Below are positions 1-7,395 of a stretch of 29,132 nt of DNA, one piece after another. The notes beneath the pieces were generated by a model. It searched no databases. It saw only the letters and a program-made list of their open reading frames with translations, and was not told the origin of the DNA. The DNA lies in assembly GCA_049510055.1 (NCBI GenBank), contig JBEKZI010000020.1, positions 1 through 29,132 on the forward strand. Direction: 5' to 3'. The stretch's first letter is position 1, and every line of letters starts with the position of its first letter. The position numbers were made by a program, and so were the translations under genes. The stretch is from JALHTV01 sp049510055. GTDB taxonomy: Bacteria; Planctomycetota; Phycisphaerae; SM23-33.

Positions 1-285
1 CGCCCCCCCACCAAGCCGCTGACGGACGAGGACGGCAACGTCATGACCTGCGTGGCCTGCCAGGGCACCGGCTATCTGGGGCGCACCGCCGTGTTCGAAT
101 TGATGGACATGACCGACGAACTGCGGGAGATGATTATTTCCGGCGCGGCCCTGCCTCAGATCAAGACCGCCTGCCGGAAGAATCGGATGCTCTACCTTCA
201 GGAACAGGCCTTGCAGCGCGTGATCGGCGGCATCACCAGCATTCAGGAAGTAATCCGCCTTTCTCAACCGGATAAGAAGCCCTAG
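1..285 (+). CDS. GspE/PilB-type secretion/pilus assembly ATPase, C-terminal fragment (5' end outside window)
   Basis: The frame is open from base 1 and stops with TAG at 283-285, so only the last 94 residues are present. The fragment carries a C-x2-C pair (codons at 49-51 and 58-60) followed by GTGYLGRTAVFELM. This is the second half of the tetracysteine zinc motif and the conserved helix found at the C-terminus of GspE/PilB/PilT-like traffic ATPases. These hexameric cytoplasmic ATPases power type II secretion or type IV pilus assembly. The Walker motifs would lie upstream of the window, so GspE and PilB cannot be told apart. The next gene starts 17 bases downstream on the same strand. Confidence 0.88.
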   Translation, partial: RPPTKPLTDEDGNVMTCVACQGTGYLGRTAVFELMDMTDELREMIISGAALPQIKTACRKNRMLYLQEQALQRVIGGITSIQEVIRLSQPDKKP

Positions 286-302
286 CCCCAGGAGCGGAAA
301 CG

Positions 303-1367
303 ATGATACTGATCCTGATAGCCACCGCCCTGATCCTGGCCATCGCCTTCTTCCAGGCGACCCAGGGCTTCTACGGCGCGACGATCATGGCCGTTCTTTC
401 GGCGCTGTCGGCGGTGCTGGCGTTCAACTATTACGAGCCGCTGGCCGCGGTGCTGGTCCCGCGTCTGGCGACCGCGGCCGACGCCGTCGCCCTGCTGGCC
501 CTGTTCGCGATCCTGCTGCTGGTGTTGCGGTTGGCGATCGACTTTTTGCTGCGGCCTAACGCGGTCATGGACGTCTGGGTCAACCGCATCGGCGGCGGGG
601 CGATGGGCCTTCTGGCGGGCATGGTCCTGGTGGGCGTCGCGGCCGTCGTGGTTCAGATGCTGCCGTGGGGACCGTCGATCCTGGGTTACGCGCCGTTCGA
701 CAACTCGCTGCAACGCAGCGGCAAGCTGTACCCCTTCCTTCCCGATGACTTCGTGCTGGGCACGATCAACACCCTGTCGCGGCAATCCCTGGACGCCAGT
801 CCGGCCCGCCCCTTCCAGCTCAGCCATGACGACTTGCTGCTGGAACTGTTCTGCGCCAGGAACACGGCCGGCAAGAACGGCCGAATCGACGCGCCGGCCA
901 ACGCCCTGTCGGTCGGCAACGCCTACGTCTCGGAAGGGGCCGCCTGGGGCAGCGACGTCCCCGCCGATCCACGCCTGGGCCCGCAGGTCAGCAAGGTGAT
1001 CGTCATCCGCGTGAAGGTCGATCAAAGCGCCGCGGACAAAGACAAATGGTGGCGCCTGCCGGCGACGCACTTCCGTCTGATCAGCCGCACCGGCCGCAGC
1101 TATTACCCCGTGGGATACATGGTCCGCTCGCCGGAAGGAGCCGTCTGCGTCCCGGCCCCCACGGTCGAAGGCAATCTCCAGGTCACCCATCTCATCGTCG
1201 AGCGCCCCGTCGGCGCGGAAAGAGCCCTTGCGATTGATTGGGCTTTCCGCCTGTTGCCGGACGAAGTGCCGTCGACGGTGGTCTTCCGCCGGGTTTCCTA
1301 CGCCTCCGTCCCCAAGCCTCTTCTCACCTTCCCCGACCTTACCGGCGGTTTGGGTGTCGCCCCCTAG
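303..1367 (+). CDS. CvpA-like membrane protein with a long C-terminal extracytoplasmic region
   Basis: The 354-aa protein starts at ATG 303 behind GGAG at 291-294. Residues 1-125 hold about four hydrophobic segments (roughly 1-16, 24-45, 60-80, 98-122) with small-residue and glycine-rich turns such as GGGAMGLLAG. This is the layout of the CvpA (colicin V production protein) family. The remaining ~230 residues are soluble-looking, without a domain I recognise, and probably lie outside the membrane. CvpA proteins are often linked to envelope homeostasis, but the biochemical role is unsettled. The gene follows the secretion/pilus ATPase by 17 bases and may be cotranscribed. Its last 29 bases overlap the 3' end of the convergent esterase gene. 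The CvpA assignment rests on membrane pattern, not a decisive motif. Confidence 0.6.
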   Translation: MILILIATALILAIAFFQATQGFYGATIMAVLSALSAVLAFNYYEPLAAVLVPRLATAADAVALLALFAILLLVLRLAIDFLLRPNAVMDVWVNRIGGGAMGLLAGMVLVGVAAVVVQMLPWGPSILGYAPFDNSLQRSGKLYPFLPDDFVLGTINTLSRQSLDASPARPFQLSHDDLLLELFCARNTAGKNGRIDAPANALSVGNAYVSEGAAWGSDVPADPRLGPQVSKVIVIRVKVDQSAADKDKWWRLPATHFRLISRTGRSYYPVGYMVRSPEGAVCVPAPTVEGNLQVTHLIVERPVGAERALAIDWAFRLLPDEVPSTVVFRRVSYASVPKPLLTFPDLTGGLGVAP

Positions 1368-2142
1368 CCCCGGACGGCTCGACTTCCACCTCACTGCGAT
1401 ACTTCTGCGGCAGATGCTCCAGCCATAGGCGATAGGCCAGTTCGGGCCGGCGCAAATGGCCGCCTTGGATTTCCTTGTGCACGGCCTTGGGGCAGCCTCG
1501 CTCGCGGAGGTATCGAAAGGCCGCCCAGGATTGGGTCTGAATCTGCTGGAGGTCGTCCTTGCCGCAGAAGATGACCACGGGCAGTTTCCGGACGGCATCG
1601 GTGATGGGGATTTTCTCCTCAAACATCGGCACATCGCTGTTGCAGGCGCGGGCGATGAGCATGTTAAACCGCTGCGGGTTGCGAAGGCCCGTGTAGTACA
1701 TGGCATATCCCCCAGCCGAAAAACCCGTCAGCAGCACGGCGTCCGGATCGACGTGGTACTTGGCTACCAGTTCGTCGATCAGGGCCAGGATGGCCTTCTC
1801 GTCGGTATCCAGGTCCTGGTACCAGATCGAGCGGACCACCGGCAGGATGCCCTGGGCGCTCCGCAGGTCCGGGGCGGCCACGATCAGGCCGCGCTGCTCG
1901 GCCAGGGCCTTCCACTCGCTGATTTGCGGCTGGGAACCGTCCCAACCGTACGTGCCGTGCAGCGTGATGACCAGCGGCCAACTGCGGTCGGCGCTGTAAT
2001 TACTCGGCACGTACAGCCAGTACGGCGTGCCGGTGGCCTTGGAGGTCTCCCGCAGCGGCGGCACGGGCGTCTGTTGAGACTGAGTGACCGGGCAGCCCGC
2101 CGTCACGGCCAGAAGCGCCAACACGATAAACAATCGTTTCAT
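1339..2142 (-). CDS. Secreted lipoprotein esterase/hydrolase, alpha/beta fold (PHB depolymerase/feruloyl esterase-like)
   Basis: I place the start at the ATG at 2142 because it gives a classic lipoprotein signal: MKR, a hydrophobic run, then TAGC with Cys17 as lipidation site. An open frame extends further upstream, but that part is low-complexity and unlike a protein start. The mature chain (267 aa in total) has the oxyanion segment LHGTYGW (about 61-67), the nucleophile elbow GFSAGG (Ser142), a likely acid in FCGKDD (Asp196/197) and a C-terminal GGH (His229). This set is typical of extracellular esterases related to PHB depolymerase and feruloyl esterase (esterase D-like/LpqC group). The substrate cannot be told from sequence. 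The gene diverges from the TIGR03790 gene and overlaps the 3' end of the CvpA-like gene. Confidence 0.8.
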   Translation of the reverse strand: MKRLFIVLALLAVTAGCPVTQSQQTPVPPLRETSKATGTPYWLYVPSNYSADRSWPLVITLHGTYGWDGSQPQISEWKALAEQRGLIVAAPDLRSAQGILPVVRSIWYQDLDTDEKAILALIDELVAKYHVDPDAVLLTGFSAGGYAMYYTGLRNPQRFNMLIARACNSDVPMFEEKIPITDAVRKLPVVIFCGKDDLQQIQTQSWAAFRYLRERGCPKAVHKEIQGGHLRRPELAYRLWLEHLPQKYRSEVEVEPSGARGRHPNRR

Positions 2143-2214
2143 CCGTTCCGTCCAGTCGTCCGTCCACCAGCGCCCCGGCGGCCGGTCTTTACAGTTCTCC
2201 TCGCCGGGCGGGAC

Positions 2215-2243
2215 GATATATGTTACCTTCTCCGCCGGTCCAA
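2215..2243 (-). promoter_or_regulatory. Candidate sigma70-type promoter for the lipoprotein esterase
   Basis: On the minus strand TTGGAC (2243-2238) and TATATC (2220-2215) are separated by 17 bases. Transcription would start near 2208, giving a leader of about 65 bases before the ATG at 2142. Match is moderate. Confidence 0.35.
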
Positions 2244-2294
2244 GAGAACCCGTCGGCCGACCGGAAATCGTCAACCGGCCGCGCGGCGCCTTCG

Positions 2295-2300
2295 TACAAT
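2295..2300 (+). promoter_or_regulatory. Candidate -10 box for the TIGR03790 gene
   Basis: TACAAT (5 of 6 consensus) lies 15 bases before the ATG at 2316, with no clear -35 at 17 bases. No Shine-Dalgarno is visible before this ATG. A start near 2307 would give a leader of only about 9 bases. Confidence 0.3.
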
Positions 2301-2315
2301 ACTCAAGCACAAGAC

Positions 2316-4070
2316 ATGACTCCCTATCGCTCCCTGCTGGCGTCCTTGGCGGTTCTGGCGGCCCTGGCATCCGGGGCATCGGCCCTGAGCCCCGATCAAG
2401 TGCTGATCGTGGCCAATGCCGACGTACCGGATTCCCTGGCCGTGGCAGCCTACTACGCCCAACAACGGCAGATCGACCCTTCTCAGGTCGTCACGCTCAA
2501 GACAACCGGCGGCTACAACATCACGCGCGAGGACTACGAATCGCAAATTCTCAATCCCCTGCGGGCGACCCTCGTTCAGCGCGGCTTGACGGAAAAGATC
2601 CGCTGCCTGGCCTTGATGTGGGGCATGCCCGTGCGGGTCCTGGCGCCCCAGAACGCCCTGGGAGAACTGCTGATCACGGAGACCACCAAAACGCACTACC
2701 GCCTGGCGGTGGACTATAAGCTCCTGGCCACGGTCGGCCGAAAATTCCCCCCGCCGCGGACGGAAGGCCTGGCCCCCCTGGCGGACCTGTTTGAATCCCC
2801 CGCGCCTCCGCCCCCCGAACCGCTGCCGGAATGGGCGGCCTTGCTCAAGGACGCCGATGCGCTGGTCGGCAGCAAACTCAGCGAGCTTTCAACCATTCGC
2901 GACGACCCCAACAGGGCCATCGCCACCCGTCAGCTCACGGCTTTGCAATTCGATATCCACGGCCTGGAAGGATTGATCCAATTTCTCCGCCAGGCCAAGC
3001 TGGCCACTCCCGCGTCGCTGGAAAGGCTCCAGAAACTCCTGGACGACGGCCGCGCCAAGCTCACCGCTCTTCGCGCCGCCCCGGAAGGGGTAGACAACGC
3101 CAAGGCCATGCTGGCCATCCTCCAGCAGGTCGGCGGGGCGGCCGCGGTCGAGGCCTACGGCCAGGAGCATAAGCCCAGCACGGAGATCCTCCGGGCCGCG
3201 GATGCCTCGGTGGACAGCGAACTGGCGATGCTGTGGTGGCAAAACTATCCGCTCGACCGCCAGATGCCCAACCTGCTGTGTTGGAGAGTGCACCCGCCCT
3301 CGTCGGCCCCGGGTGAAATTTATCCGCCGGTGCTGCTGACGGCGCGGATCGACGGGCCGTCCAAGGCCGACGCCATGCGGATCATCCATGACTCCGTCCA
3401 GACGGAGAAAACGGGCCTGACGGGCACCTTCTACATCGACGCCGGCGGACCCGAGCGCGCCAAGCACTACGACGACGTCCTGCGGGCGCTGGCCCAGTTC
3501 GTCCGCACCCGCACGCGCATCCCCGTGGTGCTGGACGAGTCGTCGGCCGTCTTCCCGCCGGACAGTTGCCCCAACGCCGCCCTGTACGTCGGCTGGTACA
3601 GCCTCCAGAAATACGTCCCGGCGTTCCAGTGGATCCCGGGATCGGTCGGCTGGCATATCGCCAGTTTTGAGGCCATGCACCTGCGGGACCCCAATAGCCC
3701 GGAGTGGTGCCCGCAGATGATCCGCAACGGCATCGCCGCCACGCTGGGCGCGGTGGACGAACCGACCCTGAACACCATGCCGCAGCCGACGGATTTCTTC
3801 GCCCTGCTGCTGACCGGCCAATACACGGTGGCGGAGTGCTATTGGCGGTCCGTCCCGACGACCAGCTGGCGGCTGACGCTGATTGCCGATCCGCTGTACA
3901 ACCCCTTCAAGGCCAACCCGCAGATTCAACTCCAGGACTTGCCGGCGGGACTCGCCCCTCCGCCGCAATGGGGCGCCTGGCCGGCCGGGCTGATGGCAAA
4001 CACGTCCCGCGCCCCCGCCGCCGCGACGGCCAGCGCTCCCACCACCGCTACCGCCCCGGCGTCCCCGTAG
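2316..4070 (+). CDS. TIGR03790 family exported protein
   Basis: The 584-aa protein starts at ATG 2316, which gives a normal Sec signal peptide (MTPYRSLLASLAVLAALASG, cleavage near ASA). An ATG at 2220 is in frame but adds a non-signal prefix. The N-terminal domain opens with DQVLIVANADVPDS and YYAQQRQID. The C-terminal part has ALYVGWYS, a GSVGWHIASFEA segment, an EWCPQMIRNGIAATLG segment and DPLYNPF. These are the blocks I recognise from the uncharacterised TIGR03790 family. Residues ~120-300 form an Ala/Leu/Lys-rich, probably helical insert (many ELS, RQLTALQ and LERLQKLLD stretches). The tail is Ala/Pro/Thr-rich. No function is established for the family. The gene is convergent with larA (10-base gap). 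Confidence 0.8.
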   Translation: MTPYRSLLASLAVLAALASGASALSPDQVLIVANADVPDSLAVAAYYAQQRQIDPSQVVTLKTTGGYNITREDYESQILNPLRATLVQRGLTEKIRCLALMWGMPVRVLAPQNALGELLITETTKTHYRLAVDYKLLATVGRKFPPPRTEGLAPLADLFESPAPPPPEPLPEWAALLKDADALVGSKLSELSTIRDDPNRAIATRQLTALQFDIHGLEGLIQFLRQAKLATPASLERLQKLLDDGRAKLTALRAAPEGVDNAKAMLAILQQVGGAAAVEAYGQEHKPSTEILRAADASVDSELAMLWWQNYPLDRQMPNLLCWRVHPPSSAPGEIYPPVLLTARIDGPSKADAMRIIHDSVQTEKTGLTGTFYIDAGGPERAKHYDDVLRALAQFVRTRTRIPVVLDESSAVFPPDSCPNAALYVGWYSLQKYVPAFQWIPGSVGWHIASFEAMHLRDPNSPEWCPQMIRNGIAATLGAVDEPTLNTMPQPTDFFALLLTGQYTVAECYWRSVPTTSWRLTLIADPLYNPFKANPQIQLQDLPAGLAPPPQWGAWPAGLMANTSRAPAAATASAPTTATAPASP

Positions 4071-4080
4071 TCGCGGCTTT

Positions 4081-5427
4081 CTAGGAAGTCGCCGCCTCCG
4101 CCGTCCCGCCGCCCAGCACCGGATACGTCGTGCCGCCGGAGGGGAACACCACCACGCGCTGGGGAGAGTCGCCCAGAATTTTTTGGGTCTCGGCAATCGC
4201 CTCAGCCGGATCGGCGAATATCTTCAAGCCGGGAAACGTCTTGCCTCCCGCCGCCAGGGCGGGCGAGACCATGAAGATTGTGTTGCGGTGGATCGCCTGC
4301 AACGCCATGCGGATGAAGAACGCCGCATCCCCTGCCAGGTTCGGCGCCAGGCGCGTGATCAGATTGCCCAGGGCCACGCTGCCCACCAAGCGGACCAGCC
4401 GCCGGGCCATCTGCCAACCCACCGGCCACTGCGGCACGTCCATGCCGTACATCCCCGCCTGGCAGCGGGCGAAGCACAATATGACCCCGCCCTCCCGGGC
4501 CGCCCAACGGGTGTTGGCGATGCCCTTGAACGATTGCCACAGGTCGTCGTCGCGGGGGTGGGCGTTCACCACCAGCACGTCGGCGGGCTTGTCCACCGTC
4601 ACGCCGCAGGCCGCGGCGCACCGCTTGGCCAGCATCTGCTGGGCGGCGGCGATCTGTCCGGCCGCCACGAACGTCGGGCGGTCCTGCTCGTCCAGGACGT
4701 ACTGCACCCCAAAACTCTTGCCCCGCTGGTCCACCAACTGCCCGCCAGCGTCGATGGCGGTCCGCATGGGGTTCCTGGCGGCCTCCGTCCCCACCCAGGG
4801 ATGAGGATGGCGGTCCACGCCCAGGCGGTGCAACTGCCGGATGGTCGCCAGGGAGGCGCAGCCCGGCAGGAACATCTTGTAGCCGCCGCCGAAGCCCGCC
4901 TGCAAATGGGGGCTCACCGAGGAAATCACGATCCGCAGGTCGGCCTCCGCCACGCCGCGGTCGATCCACACGTCCACCTTGCCCGCCCGGCCGAGATGGA
5001 CGTAACCGGTATGGTCCTTGTACCGAATGCTGCGCCAGGGAATGGTCTGCGCGAGCGCCCCCAGCTTCTGGGCGGCCTGCTGAGGCGTCATGGGCGGGTG
5101 CATGCCCGTGGCGAAGACAATCTCCGTCTGGGCGGGCTCGACGTGCTGCCGCGCCAGCTCTTCCATCACGACGGCCAGCACCTCCGCCAGCGGACTGTGG
5201 CGGGTGAAGTCCTCCACCACCAGCGCGATCCGCCCGCCCCGCCGGGCGGCCACCAGTTGCCCCAGCGGCAACTCGCCCGTCGGCTGGGATAGCGCCATCC
5301 CCAACGCGTCGCGCCAGTCGTCCCCTGCCGCCGGCAACGTGGAACGGGCCACCTGCTGGAGCGTCCAGTGCTCCGGCAGCGCCAGTTTCAACTCTCCTTG
5401 TCCCCAGGGCAGCAGGACTTCGGGCAT
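4081..5427 (-). CDS. larA-like: LarA-like nickel-pincer cofactor-dependent enzyme (lactate racemase family)
   Basis: This 448-aa protein matches the lactate racemase LarA family (DUF2088 fold), whose members use the NPN nickel-pincer cofactor for racemisation or epimerisation of 2-hydroxyacids. The signature residues are visible, with numbering nearly identical to characterised LarA: DFTRHSP (Arg76), ATGMH (His110), SPHLQAG (His174), GGGYKMFLPG (Lys184, the cofactor attachment Lys) and RQLH (His200, nickel ligand). Full length is about 20-30 aa longer than the type enzyme, with an Ala/Gly-rich C-terminus. The substrate may differ from lactate, since many homologues act on other hydroxyacids. 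The cofactor genes larB, larC and larE are not in the window. It lies 28 bases downstream of a methyltransferase gene and has a GGAAAGGG ribosome site. Confidence 0.8.
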   Translation of the reverse strand: MPEVLLPWGQGELKLALPEHWTLQQVARSTLPAAGDDWRDALGMALSQPTGELPLGQLVAARRGGRIALVVEDFTRHSPLAEVLAVVMEELARQHVEPAQTEIVFATGMHPPMTPQQAAQKLGALAQTIPWRSIRYKDHTGYVHLGRAGKVDVWIDRGVAEADLRIVISSVSPHLQAGFGGGYKMFLPGCASLATIRQLHRLGVDRHPHPWVGTEAARNPMRTAIDAGGQLVDQRGKSFGVQYVLDEQDRPTFVAAGQIAAAQQMLAKRCAAACGVTVDKPADVLVVNAHPRDDDLWQSFKGIANTRWAAREGGVILCFARCQAGMYGMDVPQWPVGWQMARRLVRLVGSVALGNLITRLAPNLAGDAAFFIRMALQAIHRNTIFMVSPALAAGGKTFPGLKIFADPAEAIAETQKILGDSPQRVVVFPSGGTTYPVLGGGTAEAATS

Positions 5428-5455
5428 CAGGAAACCCTTTCCAAAGGCGTCGCGC

Positions 5456-6289
5456 TCAGGAGTGCTTCCGTGCCGTGATGATATGGTAAACGCCCAGCGG
5501 TTCGCTGAGCGCTTCCAGTGTTTTCAGGCCCGCCTCGTGCATCAGGCGGCTGAGTTTTTCCACCGAACGGTGGTTCATGTGCAGGCCGAAGACGCGGCGA
5601 AAGAAACGGTCCGTACCGTGCCGGTTCGACAGGCTGTTGAGCACGATCGTGCCGCCGGCGGGCATGACGGCGGTCAGGGCCTGGATGATCGAGACGACCT
5701 GGTCGTCCTGGAGGTATTCGCAGATGCCGATCATGTCGACGATGTCCACGCGATGGTCCAGGTAGCGGGCGATCTGGCGCACGTCGCCGGTGACGAAGCG
5801 GACGCGGTCGTGCACGCCGTGCCGCTTGGCCAGGTCCTTGGCGTAGCCGTGGGCGGCGTCGGAAAGGTCGATCAGCGTGGCGCGGGCCCGGTTGCGGGAT
5901 TGGCGGAGGGCGTCGATGATGATGATGCCCGGTCCGGCCCCGACGCACACGACTTCCGCCGGCTGGCGCGGGCAGGCGTCCATCAGGTCCGTCAAAACCC
6001 GCCCCGCCAGCCGCCGGCGATTGCGCAAGGCCTTGGGCATCGTGCCGCCGCCCACCAGGACCTTGTCCGCCCACTGGCGGCAGCGGCCTTCGTAGCTGAT
6101 GACCATGCTCTGCCAGCCGCCCGGATCGGCCCAGTTGGCCGCGGCCAGCTCGCTTTTCGTCACTCGAAGCAGCCAGCGAATCAGACCGGCGGGGGCGTAG
6201 TTGGCAAAAGGATTGACCAGCGTGGCCCGCAGGGCGCGGGCCACGGGACCGGCCTTTTCGAACTCATTGTGTTCCGCTCTCGTCGCCAC
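5456..6289 (-). CDS. Class I SAM-dependent methyltransferase, substrate unknown
   Basis: The protein has a Rossmann-type SAM-binding core. Motif I is VVCVGAGPG (about residues 113-121), followed by an acidic strand end (LIDLSD), then FVTGDVRQIA and DIVDMIGICEYL. These are the expected positions for motifs I to IV. The ~110-residue N-terminal part is helical and probably determines the substrate. I chose the GTG at 6289 because AAAGG sits 5 bases upstream; an in-frame GTG at 6295 is also possible and overlaps that site. The gene is first of a two-gene minus-strand unit with the LarA-like gene, which suggests but does not show a shared pathway. I cannot name the substrate. Confidence 0.75.
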   Translation of the reverse strand: MATRAEHNEFEKAGPVARALRATLVNPFANYAPAGLIRWLLRVTKSELAAANWADPGGWQSMVISYEGRCRQWADKVLVGGGTMPKALRNRRRLAGRVLTDLMDACPRQPAEVVCVGAGPGIIIIDALRQSRNRARATLIDLSDAAHGYAKDLAKRHGVHDRVRFVTGDVRQIARYLDHRVDIVDMIGICEYLQDDQVVSIIQALTAVMPAGGTIVLNSLSNRHGTDRFFRRVFGLHMNHRSVEKLSRLMHEAGLKTLEALSEPLGVYHIITARKHS

Positions 6290-6321
6290 TGGCACCTTTC
6301 GGGAATGGGACAGAGAGATGA

Positions 6322-6350
6322 ATTATAACGTTTTGGCCCACCGATTGCCA
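6322..6350 (-). promoter_or_regulatory. Probable promoter of the methyltransferase-larA unit
   Basis: The minus strand carries a perfect TATAAT (6327-6322) about 30 bases before the GTG start. The matching -35 position 17 bases upstream reads TGGCAA (6350-6345), a weak match. Transcription would begin near 6315. Confidence 0.5.
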
Positions 6351-6465
6351 CCCGCCGCGGCCGCGGCGCTGTTGGACTAAAGTTTTGCCGCAAGGGCCGC
6401 CGATAACAGGCCCAGCGACAGGTCCGGCAGGGGCTATGCGGACCGGCGGTGGTGAGCCTAGTCTT

Positions 6466-6972
6466 ATGACCAAACGCGAATTGATCGATCAAATCCTGAC
6501 GGAAAATCATACCGCCGAACCCGCCTTCCTGGCCCAGTTCAGCGACGAGCAACTGAGGGACTACCTCCTGCATCTCAAGCAGGCCAAGCAGCCCCGTCCG
6601 CCGGGAACCCCCTCGCGCTACGACCGCTACTTCCACAACTGCCCGGCGGTGACTACCGCGGCGGCTCCCAGCCGCTGGAAGACCGAAGGCGGCAGCCTTC
6701 AGCCCGTCCCCAAGGCGGCGCCGGAGCTGTCCGCCGCCAGCGATTCGCCGCCTGTAGCCACGCAAGGCATCCTGCCGTCCTACGTGGACGGCGACGCCGT
6801 TCTGCCCCAGGAAACCGACGCCCTGGAAGCCATGCAACTGACGCCGCAGGAGCGTAGCGGCCTGCATGCCCCCATCGATGACCCGGCCGATCCGGATGAG
6901 CCGACCGGCCGGAATAGTTCCGTATCGTCCTTCGCCAACAAAGACGACGACCAGGAGGGCTGGCTGCTTTAG
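6466..6972 (+). CDS. Hypothetical protein, helical N-terminus and acidic disordered tail
   Basis: I do not recognise this 168-aa protein. The chosen ATG at 6466 begins MTKRELIDQILTENHTAEPA, a compact helical opening followed by AQFSDEQLRDYLLHLKQ. An in-frame ATG at 6436 has a better purine-rich upstream stretch (CAGGGG) and is an alternative start. After residue ~50 the chain is Pro/Ala/Ser-rich and the end is acidic (DDPADPDEP, NKDDDQEGWLL), so it is probably disordered. There is no signal peptide, membrane segment or catalytic motif. It may be a small cytoplasmic adaptor, but that is only a guess. It is transcribed divergently from the methyltransferase, and tRNA-Asp follows. Confidence 0.6.
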   Translation: MTKRELIDQILTENHTAEPAFLAQFSDEQLRDYLLHLKQAKQPRPPGTPSRYDRYFHNCPAVTTAAAPSRWKTEGGSLQPVPKAAPELSAASDSPPVATQGILPSYVDGDAVLPQETDALEAMQLTPQERSGLHAPIDDPADPDEPTGRNSSVSSFANKDDDQEGWLL

Positions 6973-7030
6973 CGCGGCGCCGTCCCCACAGCTCAGGACG
7001 GCGTCCCGCGACTCAGGTGGTATCCGTGTT

Positions 7031-7058
7031 CGGCCGGCCCTCGCCGGCCGATGTCTTT
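7031..7058 (+). terminator. Possible weak intrinsic terminator after the hypothetical gene
   Basis: CGGCCGG (7031-7037) pairs perfectly with CCGGCCG (7044-7050) across a 6-base loop. The following ATGTCTTT is only partly T-rich, so this is either a weak terminator or a hairpin separating the upstream gene from the tRNA promoter. Confidence 0.4.
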
Positions 7059-7072
7059 GAAGGCAGGCGATC

Positions 7073-7100
7073 TTGACAACCCCCTGACGGCCCCTATAGT
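7073..7100 (+). promoter_or_regulatory. Strong sigma70-type promoter for tRNA-Asp
   Basis: TTGACA (7073-7078, perfect consensus) and TATAGT (7095-7100, 5 of 6) are separated by 16 bases. Predicted transcription start is near 7107, about 36 bases before the mature tRNA 5' end, which is consistent with a short leader removed by RNase P. Confidence 0.8.
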
Positions 7101-7142
7101 GTTCAGGTAAGGGGCCGGTCTGCCGGCTGACCTTAGTACCAT

Positions 7143-7216
7143 GAGGCCGTAGCTCAACTGGTTAGAGTACCGGATTGTCGATCCGGTGGTTGCGGGTTCG
7201 ACTCCCGTCGGCCTCG
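7143..7216 (+). tRNA. tRNA-Asp (anticodon GUC)
   Basis: The cloverleaf folds by eye. Acceptor arms are GAGGCCG (7143-7149) and CGGCCTC (7209-7215), all seven pairs matched. The D arm is GCTC/GAGT with a final wobble pair. The anticodon stem is CCGGA/TCCGG (7170-7174, 7182-7186) with anticodon GTC at 7177-7179. The variable loop has 5 bases. The T arm is GCGGG/CCCGT around TTCGACT. The discriminator base is G7216, as expected for tRNA-Asp. CCA is not encoded. In the gene-poor stretch 6973-7395 the only other elements I see are the hairpin and promoter upstream; 7217-7395 holds nothing recognisable except the next gene's ribosome site. Confidence 0.97.
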
Positions 7217-7395
7217 TTGAATGCAAGTCTCTGGAGGCCAATCGGCTCACGACGTTCCCTTTCCACCCCGTCGTTGGAATCACCGCCCCTGGAGACCTTC
7301 CGTTTGTCGGCGTCATCCTCTGCCCCGCCGAGCGGCCCATCGTAACGACGCGGGGGCTGACTTTTGAGGGCAAGGCCTATCCGAAGGAGCTGTCT

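Noticed and set aside
282..1706. Long open frame on the minus strand across the CvpA-like gene
   Set aside because: It is antisense to a recognised gene and the 3' part of the esterase. The product is Arg/Gln/His/Gly-rich without any domain, typical of GC-rich shadow frames.
7186..7395. In-frame extension of the TPR gene back into tRNA-Asp
   Set aside because: The ATG at 7396 has a Shine-Dalgarno and starts a signal peptide. The upstream frame overlaps the tRNA.
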